Origin: Pleurostoma richardsiae
Taxonomy: Eukaryota > Ascomycota > Sordariomycetes > Calosphaeriales > Pleurostomataceae
Reading direction: 5' to 3'
DNA length: 64,000 nt
Assembly: GCA_030052745.1 (NCBI GenBank)
Contig: JANBVO010000061.1
Location: 62,001-126,000, forward strand
The notes beneath the pieces were generated by a model, which was not told the origin of the DNA, searched no databases, and saw only the letters and a program-made list of their open reading frames with translations. This document shows positions 46,101-56,873 of this stretch, piece after piece; position 1 is the stretch's first letter, and each line of letters starts with the position of its first letter. A program made the translations under genes and the position numbers.

Positions 46101-46426
46101 CGCCGTACGAGGTCCCGCAGGAGAACGGCAACCGAATGGAGACCCGGTGGGTAAGCCTAGCGGAGGACCAGGGGGTGGGAATCCGAGCCCGGTCCCTGGA
46201 CTCTGCGGCGACCTTCAGCTGGGCTGCTAGCCACCACCGCACCGAGACGATACAGGCGGCGGCACATCCGCCCGACCTGGTCGAGGAGGACGCCACGCTG
46301 CTGCGGTTAGACGCCAAGGTCGCCGGCGTGGGGACGGGCGCCTGCGGGCCGGCGGTCAGGGAGGATCTGAAGGTGAAGGTGGAGCCTACGAGCTTCGCAT
46401 TCATACTGGAGGCCATGGGAAACTAA
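43162..46426 (+). CDS. Cytosolic GH2 beta-galactosidase (LacZ/LAC4 type)
   Basis: Hydrolyses lactose and other beta-galactosides inside the cell. Exons 43162-44812, 44872-45223 and 45283-46426 give 1048 residues, close to LacZ and LAC4. There is no signal peptide. The order is sugar-binding jelly roll (LLLNGAWDFQLA; INVPGHWQLQGHG), Ig-like domain, catalytic barrel (RLRGVNRHEHHP), and C-terminal small-chain domain (PSFWRPATDNDVSN; FGLGPGESYPDK). The acid/base Glu is about residue 473 (VWSLGNEAFYG) and the nucleophile about 543 (LCEYGHAMGNG). Intron 1 has a GC donor (G|GCAAGT...CTGCAG) and sits just behind the nucleophile motif; splicing there restores GNGPGWLEDY. Paired head-to-head with a sugar symporter, it should work on sugar imported as the disaccharide. 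Confidence 0.94.
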
Positions 46427-46774
46427 GTGAGTCGACCTTGCGGAAGGGTCAGGTTTAGGGCCTTGGATGGTTTTGTGTATCCTGCCGCCTTTGGCAATTG
46501 TGTTAGGCGTCGAGAGGAGGTCCAAGTCGATATCGCTAGACAGAATGAGTAGACCGGCAACCGCAGATATGATTTACCATTTATTTGCATAACTGACACC
46601 GGAAGAAGAACATTGTGCCAGGACTTGGGGGAAAACCACTCGTAGCTTCTTCAACTACCTGATTTGAAAGACAGTATGTCTAGTATTATCTCGAAGCAAC
46701 ACGGTATCGTTGTTCACCGCCTTTCCCTATCCATGCGATATGGAGTCCATCATCCAGATCTCTACCCTTGGGGA
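46427..46774. other. Tail-to-tail spacer
   Basis: Between the convergent beta-galactosidase and SDR genes; nothing recognised. Confidence 0.5.
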
Positions 46775-47515
46775 TTACACAAATGCGGCGCCGTTCGCCA
46801 ACAAAACCTGCCCCGCAACCCAGCTGGAATCCGGGCCACAAAGGAAAGCGGTTGCATTGGCAATATCTTCCGGGGTCCCCAGCCTGTTGAAAGGGCTCTG
46901 TGACTTGATCATGTTGACGAGCTGCTCGCTCTTGCCGTTGAAGAACAGCTCGGTGGCGGTAGGCCCAGGGGCAATTGCGTTGACGCTGATGCCCTTGGTC
47001 GCCAGGTCCTTGGACATGATCTTAGTCATGGACTCCACGGCGCCCTTGGTCGAGCCGTATAGGAGGTACGCGGGTAGCACGGCACTGTTGTGCACGATGC
47101 CGGTGGACACGAAGATGACGCGTGAGCCGGGGGCCATGTGGGGGAGGGCCTTCTGGACGAGGAAGTAGGGGCCTTTGACGTTGAGCGCAAACGCTCGGTC
47201 GAAGAGGTCCTCGGTCGTGCTCTCGACGGTGGCCATGGGCATCACGCCAGCATTGGGGATCACGACGTCGATCTTGCCGAACCTCTGCACCGCTGCGGCT
47301 ACCAGCGCCTCGACGCCGGAGACGGTCGAGACGTTTGCCTGCACGGCGACGGCACGGTCTGTGCCGATAGACGAGACGACGGCGTCGGCAGCGGCGGGGT
47401 CAGAGTTGTAGTTGACGACGACGGAGGCGCCGTCCCGGGCGAGACGTTGCGCCATCGCTTTGCCGATGCCCTTGCTGGCACCGGTTATTATGATGACTTT
47501 ACCCGAGAGAGACAT
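46775..47515 (-). CDS. Classical short-chain dehydrogenase/reductase
   Basis: NAD(P)H-dependent oxidoreductase of 246 residues, one exon, the usual size of classical SDRs of the FabG-like kind. TGASKGIG binds the cofactor at the N-terminus, NAGV marks the central sheet, and the catalytic YxxxK is YGSTK with a serine in the preceding strand (FVSTG). NAIAPGPTATELF follows. The start at 47515 (MSLSGKVIIITG) places the first strand directly at the N-terminus; the frame is open to 47635 but the added residues are unlike the family. The residues after the Rossmann beta-2 strand (VVNYNSD) favour NADPH or mixed use. Substrate unknown. It is convergent with the beta-galactosidase and need not share its role. 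Confidence 0.92.
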   Translation of the reverse strand: MSLSGKVIIITGASKGIGKAMAQRLARDGASVVVNYNSDPAAADAVVSSIGTDRAVAVQANVSTVSGVEALVAAAVQRFGKIDVVIPNAGVMPMATVESTTEDLFDRAFALNVKGPYFLVQKALPHMAPGSRVIFVSTGIVHNSAVLPAYLLYGSTKGAVESMTKIMSKDLATKGISVNAIAPGPTATELFFNGKSEQLVNMIKSQSPFNRLGTPEDIANATAFLCGPDSSWVAGQVLLANGAAFV

Positions 47516-48945
47516 TATGCGTGCAGCAGGCCGCGATTTGGGCTGGAGTGGAGTTAATTGTTTGCAGGGACAATCGGCGGCGGATCTTGATCTTCTCGAA
47601 CTGACGTGAGGAATCTCTTTGACACGATATCGCAAATGGTTCTGCGAAGACAGATGACAGTGAAGATGGTAGCGAGTAATTACGCCCTCGACCTCCAGCG
47701 CGTTAGATAGGGCTCGAGCCTTATATAGGGCTACCTGGAGAGATCAAGCTGGTGGCTCTGCATGCCCAGATCGCATTGGAAATCCGGTCGACTTGACCAT
47801 GGTCTATCTACGGCTTAAGTCCGGAGCAGAGCATTCGGTCGCACAAACATGAGTAAGCCACCTGCGATGAGACAAGCAAACGGGCGGGGGAAGCAGGACG
47901 CCCGGAATTGCCCTGTGCCCTAAACAGCCCGAGCCACGGACAGCCGCAAGAATGATGGGCGCTCTCGACTGAGAGCGAAGTGGGGATCGGCGTACGGAGC
48001 TGTAGCAGCTTATAATTCCGACGGACCTTGGCTGGCCTTCGGCTTTGTGCCCCTCGCGCTCTCGGATTCCCACGACGGCGAGCGGCTCGTTCCCGGGAAA
48101 AGCGGGCCATCACGTCCCACTGCGGCGGAGTCACCGAAGCGGAACATGTGCCGAGACAGCCGCATTTGTCGTACGCCAACTGCAGCTGATAGACAATTGC
48201 CTGATCTTTGCTCCGGTTGCTTCGGATATTTGACCAAGACCCCAGTCTTCTATGGACCTTTCGTGCTCCTCAACTCGTGGGCCCTAGCTTTCAAGTGACA
48301 TCGCAAATGACTCTCATAGGTCTAGCTGGGGAGAGAGGATTGAGCGATCTCAAGGTCGCAATGATTCTGATAGGCTTTGATCTGGTCTATCTGTAGCAAC
48401 AACTGCTTTCATCCTTCAGTGAGAAAAGAGCTGGTAGATCGGCGGACCTGAAAGAGGACCTGCTGGCGGTTTTGAATGCTCACCCACCCCCCACGTGTTG
48501 GCCGCATCTGCATAAATCTGGGTAAGCCACACCGTAGAGAAGTTCTTTGCTACTGAGCAAGACCGGTTTGCTGGAGCTTATCGGGAGCTGCCTTCAAATT
48601 TCCTCTTTCCAGTAGAACGTTTCCCCCGCCGCGTGACACGGTGGTTTTTATTCATGCGGTCGGGCTCTCATGATGGGGCATTTTTCACCTCGTCTGTTAC
48701 ATCATAATCATCATGTGCAGTACTCCAGAAAAGACTCCGCAGGAAATGTTTAATGTCTCGGGTGTTATCGAGTTCGAAGATCCCGAGATGCCCTTGCTGA
48801 TCGTAGCACCCCGTCGCTCCCGCTGCGGCACCTCGGCGGCTCGGAGGCTCGGGAGACACGCCAACAGCATTGTCTCAAGAAGATATTTAAATTTTAGATT
48901 CGGCAAAGTGATATTACGAGCTGTGTCGAGATTGGATGTGCTTTA
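47516..48945. other. Intergenic region, no supported gene
   Basis: About 1.4 kb. A TATATAA element for the SDR, read on the minus strand, lies at about 47721-47727. The open frames near 47800-48240 and 48668-48906 carry no motifs and no splice partners. PAD1 promoter at the right end. Confidence 0.5.
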
Positions 48946-49743
48946 ATGAGACTGATTCATTTTATATTCTCATCGTCCCCATCCCATTATCGGAGTAACG
49001 CGGCACGTCAACTGTTTGTGCACCCCACTCCTTCAGTTATCCAGTCGCTTTTGAACCAAGCTTGGGCGCCATTCCCGCTCAGTAGCTCAGTTACCAAACC
49101 AACAGGACCAGCAATGAACGGGGGATCCGTTGATTTAACATCGGATCATGTTCGCAATACTCGGAGGCAGAAGATCATCGTTGCCATAACCGGGGCCACA
49201 GGGGCAATCTTGGGCATTCGGGTCCTGATTGCCCTTCGGCGCCTGCACGTTGAAACGCACCTTGTCATATCGAAATGGGCGGAAGCAACTATCAAATATG
49301 AGACGGACTATCACCCGTCGGCCGTGCGTTCCCTGGCGGATCACGTCTATGGCAGTAACGACATGGCCGCTCCAATCGCCAGCGGCTCATTCCTGGCTTC
49401 TGGCATGATCGTGGCACCTTGCAGCATGAAAACCTTGGCAGCCATCCACAGCGGCTACTGTGACGATCTGATATCCCGCGCTGCGGATGTTATGATTAAG
49501 GAGAGAAGGAAGCTGGTTCTCGTCACGCGTGAGACCCCGCTGAGCGAGATACACCTTCGGAATATGCTGGAAGTGACGAGGGTTGGGGCAGTCATTTTCC
49601 CGCCTGTCCCAGCGTATTACACAAAGCCAGGTTCGATCGACGAAATGGTCGACCAGAGCGTTGGAAGGATGCTAGATCAGTTCAGCTTGGATACAGGCGA
49701 CTTCGAGCGATGGGAGGGCTGGAAGAAAGACCGGGAAGAGTAG
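48946..49743 (+). CDS. PAD1: PAD1, flavin prenyltransferase (UbiX family)
   Basis: Joins dimethylallyl phosphate to reduced FMN to make prenyl-FMN, the cofactor needed by FDC1. One exon, 265 residues. The UbiX core starts near residue 75 with AITGATGAILGIRVL (FMN phosphate loop), followed by MIVAPCSMKTLAAIHSGY and the signature LVLVTRETPLSEIHLRNML. The N-terminal 50 residues (MRLIHFIFSSSPSHYRSN) are basic and Ser-rich and could be a mitochondrial presequence, as in yeast Pad1; an internal start at 49114 would give a cytosolic form. It is the left member of the PAD1-regulator-FDC1 trio, and probably induced with FDC1 by cinnamate- or sorbate-like acids. Confidence 0.92.
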   Translation: MRLIHFIFSSSPSHYRSNAARQLFVHPTPSVIQSLLNQAWAPFPLSSSVTKPTGPAMNGGSVDLTSDHVRNTRRQKIIVAITGATGAILGIRVLIALRRLHVETHLVISKWAEATIKYETDYHPSAVRSLADHVYGSNDMAAPIASGSFLASGMIVAPCSMKTLAAIHSGYCDDLISRAADVMIKERRKLVLVTRETPLSEIHLRNMLEVTRVGAVIFPPVPAYYTKPGSIDEMVDQSVGRMLDQFSLDTGDFERWEGWKKDREE

Positions 49744-49858
49744 ACGGCTGGAAGTTTGCTTATTGGAAGTACGGTCCATCATTGGGCAAACTATTTGTGA
49801 CAGGCCCTGCAGATTCTGTCAGTAAGTTCAAAGATATAAGCCGCTGGCTACCCACCAT

Positions 49859-52063
49859 TCATAAAATAGTTGAGATAGGCCAGAGGGGAGAGGCCGTCCA
49901 TACCGACCTCTGAAAGGTCAAGGCCAAGGGGTTGGTTGCTGCTCCTATTGATCGTTGTAAATCAATATATGTCAGTTTGCGAGGAGTTGATGATGCTGAC
50001 CCTAGTGAAGGTTGAAAGAAGTAGGGGTCGGTGGCGTTGGACGTATCAGCGTCAGTATAGAGTCCTGAGCTAGAACCTGTCGGGTTGTAGAGGGGTGGCT
50101 GCTCAGCAGGTACATGCTGCGGGTGGTCCTGGCCTAGAGCTTCTCTTAGACTGAGCAGTGTTCTTATGTGCTGAGGAGACAACCATCTGATTTCTCCGGA
50201 GCCCAAGCCATCGTAGGCAGCATTTGCTGTGTCGGCAGCGAATACGTCAACGACTTGTTGTTGCAACCGCCGACAATCAGTATTGTCCCTGGTTTCGTCC
50301 CAAGCATAAAGCAGCAGGGCTGCGCTCAGTGCTTCATGCAAGATTGACCACGTTCGCCTTGGGACTATGCTCAAGGCCTGAAATTCTAGAAACGACTCGC
50401 AGACATTCACCAAATTCTCTCTCGCCTTTACTCGTAGAACGTTGTTGCTCGGCTGCCCGCTCGTTCGCGCAGAGTTGCGAATCGCGGGGCGGCAGACGTA
50501 CGTGACAAAAAATGACACGTGCATCTTAAGAGCATAGTGCTCTAGGAGCTGAGCCAAGTCCTTGCAGTCGCTAACCTCGTGTAGGTGACTTGAAGCCCTG
50601 CCGTACGCTTCATCAACATGTCTCAAGATGTCGGCCGGCAATTGATCGACCCGCACATCCAAAGCTTTCCGTTGCATAAACTCGATACTCAGGCAACAGA
50701 TAATATTCATAACACTTGCATACGAAAGATTACTGGCTGCGGGAACCCGTGATTCTGATAGCCATCCATGGCCGTAGATTGCTGGAGGTCGATCGTGGCA
50801 AATACTAAGCAAAGCATCCTGCCATACCACTCTCGACCTTCTTGTCATCAGCCGAGATGGGAATACGTATAAGCAGGTCTTAATAAAACTATAATCTTAC
50901 CTCAATAGCTGGGTTTCTGTTACCGCCTCCCGGTTTATACCAAGATCACCGTCGGAGGTAAAGGCGATTGTTTGGGCAAGTCGAACAGTTGTGCCTAGTA
51001 AAGCCCACGCAGCATCTGACTGACCGGTATTTTGGAGTGTATTGCCCAGTATCAAGAGTGTTTGGATGTCAGAAGTAGAGGGTTGAAATAAGAAGTTCGC
51101 TAAACGCAAGGCGTGGAAAGACCTCTTTGCTACATGAACGAGTCAGTTTCCACGACTGGCGAAAGAGTAACAGTGGCGAAATGAAAAATCTGTACCGAAA
51201 GTGTGACTGGCACTTGTGCTTTCTCGGTCATCTGAGAAGTGTGCTCCTGATGCGACAATCGAAAGTAGCAGTGCGATGAAGCTAACGCCATTTCGTGATG
51301 CCCACTGTCCCTCTACGAGCTTTTGTCGATTTCTCAGTTCGCCAGCCGCCTCTGCCTTCAGGTATGCAGAGAGATCCAGCTCGAATCGGTCCGTATTTAG
51401 GAGTATGGGATTAAACGGGGCGACGTGTGTGCGATAATGCTGATAGAATCTGGTCATACCCCAACCCCTGTTAGGACCCATCCTACACCCCGAGCAGCTG
51501 GCCGTTGCATACCTCACAATGTCATTCCGCTGTGGGGCTATCGCCATCAGAGCATCAACGGCATCTCCCTGGGCATTGTGCTCCATGAAGAGGTAGCTCG
51601 TAAGCGTGTTCTGGAGGCCGAGCACTGCTCTCACGTCCCGAGCCAACGGCTCGTCGTTTGGAGAGGACACTTTTGATGTCAGGATAGCCGAGACCGAATC
51701 TTGTCCCGGGGAGGCGATGCCCGCTGCAGATACTCCCGGCCGAGTTGCTTGGCGTTCCCGTTCTCCGGCCATGCCAGGTGGCGTCCTCCTTCGGGAGGAA
51801 TCCCGGCCAGGGCGGCGTTGCTGACTCCCCGAAGTCTGAACATCAAACGACGTACAGATCTCAGGATGGCCTCGCCTCTGACAGGTGCGACACGGCTGAG
51901 ATTTGTCGCATTTGACCTTCGCGACTGTCAGAATCGCCGGGATACGGACGCTCTCACAGCCATAGGACGTCCTCACCTTGCGCTGCTGGCACGGGTAACA
52001 GGCCCGCGCCTCGTGCGCTCTGCGTCGGTCCCGCAATACTCTCTGGACACTCTCGCGGTCCAT
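49859..52063 (-). CDS. Zn2Cys6 regulator of the PAD1/FDC1 pair (SdrA-like)
   Basis: Transcription factor of 672 residues lying between PAD1 and FDC1, the place taken by sorbic acid decarboxylase regulator SdrA in Aspergillus. Exons 52063-51977, 51916-51196, 51129-50901 and 50840-49859 close in frame. The zinc cluster CYPCQQRK|VKCDKSQPCRTCQRRGHPEIC is cut by a 60-bp intron (51976-51917) that is a multiple of three and stop-free, so retention would insert 20 residues in the metal site. A middle-homology domain follows (RFYQHYRTHVAPFNPIL; FHALRLANFLFQP; WALLGTTVRLAQTIAF). The product lacks obvious membrane segments. Introns 1 and 3 end in AAG, and intron 3 has a second in-frame AAG three bases on. 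SdrA identity is inferred from position and type, not alignment. Confidence 0.85.
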
Positions 52064-52261
52064 CACGCCGCCCAATGGAAGTATCACAATCAAGTGTACT
52101 GGGAGCCTGTTTCTGCCGTGCAGCTGTGGTTTCTCTGGGTGGTTTGACCTGGCACGCGGGACTGGTCATGACGTAGGTACCTTAGTAACATACCTACCTA
52201 GGTAGGTAGGTAGGTAAACAAGCTTAGCTTCGAAGTTACGAGCGCCGGAAGTCCCGGCGGC

Positions 52262-52285
52262 CCGAGCCTCCGAGCCTCCGAGCCT
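52262..52285 (+). repeat. Three tandem CCGAGCCT units
   Basis: Perfect 8-bp unit three times head to tail, followed by a partial CCGA. It lies 269 bp before the FDC1 start. Confidence 0.8.
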
Positions 52286-52426
52286 CCGAAGCGGCTTCCG
52301 CTGATTGCTTCGGACTCAGCTGTGCGGCATCGATTCGCGGTTTGGAATTGTCCAGTGCAGCTTGATCGATGTGAGGCCTTCCGAGGTTGGATAAGTGGGG
52401 TGCAGCACGATGAAAAGATCTCTGGG

Positions 52427-52434
52427 TATAAATA
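52427..52434 (+). promoter_or_regulatory. TATA box of FDC1
   Basis: TATAAATA, 128 bp before the FDC1 ATG. Confidence 0.55.
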
Positions 52435-52554
52435 AGTAGAACCGTGCAGGTTCCTTCGCTGGAGCTTGGCCTGAGTTTCAATTTATAACTCTTGTAAATT
52501 GTCCAGGATATCAGACACAGACTCTCGTTGCAAATAAGCTCATAGTAGAACGCA

Positions 52555-54120
52555 ATGGCGACCGATGCAGACCCAGCCCTTTCCTTCCGTGCTTTCGTGA
52601 GCGCCCTTCGAGCCGATGGCGATCTCGCCGAAATCAACGCGCCGGTCGATCCCCTTCTCGAAGCCGCCGCCATCACTCGGCTTGCATGCGAGACGAATGA
52701 CAAGGCTCCTCTCTTCAATAACATCATCGGCAGGGAAGGAAATGGACTGTTTCGTATTCTGGGAGCCCCTAACTCGTTGAGGAACTCGAACAAGGACCGC
52801 TACGGGCGGTTGGCACGCCATCTCAGCCTTCCACCCACAGCTGGAATGCGCGAGATCCTCGACAAGATGACATCGGCCAGCACCGAAGATCCAATCGAGC
52901 CTACACTTGTGGAGGATGCACCCTGCAAGCAAAACTCCTTGGAAGGAGACGAAATCGACCTGACGGCTCTCCCTGCGCCGATGATACACAAGGACGACGG
53001 CGGAAAATACATACAGACGTACGGCATGCACGTTGTTCAATCCCCTGATGGCAAATGGACCAACTGGTCCATCGCTCGGGCGATGGTGCACGATAAGAGA
53101 CACCTAGTCGGACTGGTCATTGAACCCCAGCACATCTGGCAGATCCACCAGATGTGGAAGAAGGAAGGCCGTGACGTACCCTGGGCCCTGGCTTTTGGAG
53201 TGCCGCCGGCGGCCATCATGGCTTCTAGCATGCCAATCCCGGACGGAGTCTCAGAGGCCGGCTACATAGGTGCAATAACTGGCTCGTCGCTCGAGGTCGT
53301 GAAGTGCGATACCAACGACCTTCTCGTGCCTGCCAACAGTGAGATTGTCCTTGAGGGCACTCTTTCTATCACAGAAACCGCAACAGAAGGCCCCTTTGGT
53401 GAGATGCACGGCTATGTCTTCCCGGGAGATAGCCATCCCTGGCCGGTGTACACCGTGAACAAAATTACGTATCGTAACGATCCTATCCTTCCCATGTCAT
53501 CCTGCGGAAGGCTCACCGACGAGACTGTGAGTAACATGGTCTGATCTGCCGTATGGTATTGAAAAGCTAATGGCATGTAGCATACAATGATTGGGGCGCT
53601 TGCTGCTGCTGAGATCGGGAGGCTCTGCAAGCAAGCTGGCTTGCCTGTTCTCGATGCCTTTTCACCCTTTGAGTCCCAGGTGACCTGGGTAGCGCTAAGA
53701 ATCGATACGGAGAAGCTTCGCAGCATGCAAGTGTCACCGAAGGAGTTTGGCAGGAGAGTGGGGGACCTAGTTTTCAACCACAAAGCCGGCTACACAATCC
53801 ACCGCCTAGTACTGGTCGGCGATGATATCGACGTCTATGACGGCAAAGATGTTATGTGGGCTTTCTCAACCCGATGCCGGCCCGGAACTGATGAAATCTT
53901 CTTCGAGGATGTCCGTGGTTTTCCACTGATCCCATACATGTCCCATGGTAGTGGCAGCCCCGTCCGAGGAGGGAAGGTTGTCTCGGATGCGCTGCTCCCT
54001 TGCGAGTACACAACTGGTCGAACGTGGGTGGCTGCAGATTTCCAGAATTCTTACCCCGAGGAACTCAAGACCAAGATCCTCCAGAAGTGGAACGCGATGG
54101 GGTTCCGGAAGCAAGACTGA
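52555..54120 (+). CDS. FDC1: FDC1, prenyl-FMN-dependent acrylic acid decarboxylase (UbiD family)
   Basis: Decarboxylates cinnamic, ferulic, coumaric and sorbic-type acids to volatile alkenes, using prenyl-FMN made by PAD1. Exons 52555-53526 and 53581-54120 join in phase 0 over a 54-bp intron (GTGAGT...TGTAG) and give 503 residues, exactly the length of yeast Fdc1. Active-site residues can be placed: Arg about 175 (NWSIARAM), Glu 278 and Glu 283 in [11 protein letters not shown], agreeing with the Arg-Glu-Glu triad of known Fdc enzymes. The substrate/metal loop [14 protein letters not shown] and the C-terminal dimer part ([15 protein letters not shown]) are present. It is the right member of the PAD1-regulator-FDC1 cluster and a likely detoxification enzyme for weak-acid preservatives or plant phenylacrylic acids. 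Confidence 0.96.
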
Positions 54121-54776
54121 TCGGCAAGAGGTCACGCTTCAATACAGCGCTACTAATGAGAGAAAGAGAAGTGATGGAGTCCACTGATATTCGCAAATCT
54201 CATGCTTCCTTCCTTTTGTAGGTCATTTCATTAAACAATGATCAGTATGTCTATATTGCAAGTGACTTTCTAGTTTTGCCCCAATACTACGAAGATAGCT
54301 CAAGACTCGGTTCGGATAGAAAGATGGTGTCCTTCTGCCCGTTTCTTTAGAGCAATGATATCTGTACAAGAAGCCGCCCAGTGGTGCTGTAGGCCAGTGT
54401 TCTGTGTTCGCGTGTGCGAGAAGACAAAAGGCATCGCCGATCAGTGAGCTGGGAGTCGCCACCTGTAGACTTTCTTCCCCTGGTCAGTAGGAGGACCTAG
54501 GGAAAGGACAACGAGTCTACCGGCCCCCATCCTTCCATCTTACAGGAGTTCCCCTCGAAAGTTTACTCGTTCCCTGGTCTTTCACAGAGCCACAGATCGT
54601 CGACCTGCACCAGTCATTATTGGGACATATCACGGATACACGTCGGAGGTCCTGTGGACTTCACACAGCCTTGCCGTTTATCGCCGTTAGTAGTGAGGGC
54701 GGATCGGAGATACTCAAGCGAGGTAAGTGCTGCCTGACTTTGAGTATCGCCTACGAAATATCGTCACTTACGAAGA
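54121..54776. other. Tail-to-tail spacer
   Basis: Between the 3' ends of FDC1 and the TauD-type gene. No gene recognised. Confidence 0.5.
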
Positions 54777-56236
54777 TTACACCGCGGGATGATCCCAGAG
54801 GCTGGCTAGAAGCTTTCTAGGTCTGTCCGATGGTTAGTGAGACCCTGACTCTGCTTTGAGCACATGGGGATTTGCTGACCCAGTCCACGGCTCTCTTGCA
54901 TGCTGAACCGCATGGTTCTGGATTCGAGTCAGCATAGGAATCCACAAACCGGCTGGGTTACTTACGTCGAGTAGCAGGACATCGCCAGCGGTCCAAGAGA
55001 CAAGAGAACGTGTTTCGCTGTGGCTTGTGAACTGACAGTAGCAAAAGAGGGGTGTCCGCAATCGCTTACTTGATAATTTCCACGGCCGACTCAAGGTATA
55101 CCCGAGGAATCAGCGTTCCGTCTCCGTACTGAGGTCAATATGAGTAGCAGTTATAAAGAGGGCTATAGAGAATTCTTACGTATGCTGGTGGCTGATATCT
55201 GCCGTCTTTATTGATATGTGGCGGTTCTAGAGTATTACTCGAGAGAGCAGTAAGAAATCTTGACACAATGTTGTTAAAGAAGGCAGGTTCCCCAATCCGT
55301 GGGTGGTTTCGAATAGCTGCAGGTAAAAACGTCAACATTGATCGATCTTTCCAATTACAAAGAGTGGTGGGAATACCGGGGAGTTGTTGCCAGACCCGGA
55401 GATCGCCTAAGGGGTTTGTTTCCGAACGGTTTTCCCATGCCCATGTTGCGGTTGGCAGGCGACAGATTTCTTTCTCAACCTTTGCCCTGGCAGTTTCCGT
55501 GCCGTCTGTGTCAAGGATATGAAGGCCGTAGGATTGCCGTAGCGTGGTCCTGGCCGACTCTGTCTGGTCCTTCGGACCGTTGGGGTAGAAAAGCTGGTAT
55601 TTGACACCCTAGCAGAATCAGTGGCACGCTCGAGATGTCCGCCATCTTTCGCACCTTTTTCTCCAGCTCATTTATGAACACGGGATGTTTCTCCTTCAAG
55701 CGCTGATATAGAATCACGGAGTTGTTAATAGGCGTTTCGCCTCCTGAGAACGAATGTCAGCTGGCCTAGAGATTAAACGGACCAACGGTTCTAGACATAC
55801 CAGTCTCTGGTGCAGATATGCAAAAGAATAGCACGTATGAAGGATAGTGAGGGCTGAGGCCAAATTCATTGTGTGGATAAACTGGTTGAGTATTCGGTCC
55901 TTCGTTGGCGGTAGCGACGTTTTTTGCCAGAACGGTCCGCCTCACGGGGTTGCCAATGTCTTCATGCGGAAGCCAGTGGAAGGCGTGGGCAAACCTGGAG
56001 AACTCCTGTGCGTCCTCGAGCCCCAGGTTCTGGAAGTAGATAGCGCCATGCTTTCTTAATAGCGCAGCAATCTGGCCCGCGTTTGCGAGATCTCCGATGC
56101 TAGACACCAGATCGTCCGTCGACACAGCCCGGTCGGTAGAACTGAGAGAGAGTGGGAACACCGTGCCCTCAACATAGGGAGGCGGGAGCGTCACGGCTGG
56201 CTCGTAAAGGGCGGGACGGAAGACTGCAGCTGCCAT
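54777..56236 (-). CDS. TauD/TfdA-type Fe(II)/2-oxoglutarate dioxygenase
   Basis: Non-heme iron oxygenase of 364 residues in eight exons: 56236-55801, 55743-55655, 55608-55377, 55316-55180, 55128-55070, 55023-54966, 54917-54880 and 54822-54777. All phases close. The start of the iron triad is His-Asn-Glu in PHNEFGLSPHYPSY (the HxD/E position), and the distal His is in NHAVQHAREPW. Family blocks PETGGETPINNSVILY, FFNNIVSRFL, EPPHINKDGRYQPPAY and VSWTAGDVLLLD are all present, ending LLASLWD. The last intron uses a GTCAGC donor; ignoring it gives an unlike-family C-terminus. Substrate unknown. It is upstream of and divergent from the UNC93-like transporter. Confidence 0.9.
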
Positions 56237-56873
56237 GCTTGCAGAGATTTAAGGCTGCTGGTACCGTCTCCGTGGTATTCGGGTGTTTTACGAATCTCCT
56301 GTCATCGCTAATGCGATTTCACTTTTCTTTATATCATCTCGATCCACCTTTACCGGCGCAAGTTCCTCAACTGTCCGCGCTACTTCCCGCTGGTGGTGTT
56401 TAGGATGCCGGATCCCAGCGCCGGTCGATGTCGCCATACCATCCTTGCAAGCACGATTCGGTCCGCACCACCACGGACTTTCTAAGCCGGCCCCGTACCT
56501 CAGCAATGAATACCAAACGGCCGGGGCTCATCGGCAGTCTGTGCCTCGGCTTAAAATCCTAACAGCTTCGGGAATGCAAACCCGCGCTTCTAGACCCGTA
56601 CTACTAGGATTGCCTCATACACGCCGAGCATGGCAACATGAATGCCAAGCCTGCCGAGTGACCCCTTTCTCACTTTTCTCCGTCCATACATGTTGTTCTG
56701 GCCAGACATTGTCGGAGGGAAGAGGAAGAAAAACCAACTAGCGTTAACCATGGAATGATAAGAACAGATTCAACCCTGGCGATGGAGGAATAAAAGGATC
56801 AGGTGGCCCGGTAATAGTATGAGATGTCTCGCGAGCATCACCTCGCCTCTACTTCAGGCATTCGGGAACGAAG
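56237..56873. promoter_or_regulatory. Divergent promoter (dioxygenase / UNC93-like transporter)
   Basis: About 640 bp between start codons that point away from each other, so co-regulation is possible. No clear element was identified. Confidence 0.4.

Larger units (their letters stand above)
52064..52554. promoter_or_regulatory. Divergent promoter between regulator and FDC1
   Basis: Contains a TACCTACCTAGG motif with a GGTA tetranucleotide run (about 52172-52216), three copies of CCGAGCCT at 52262-52285 and a TATA element before FDC1. The direct CCGAGCCT repeats are possible binding sites of the adjacent zinc-cluster regulator, which often recognises CCG or CGG triplets. Confidence 0.5.
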
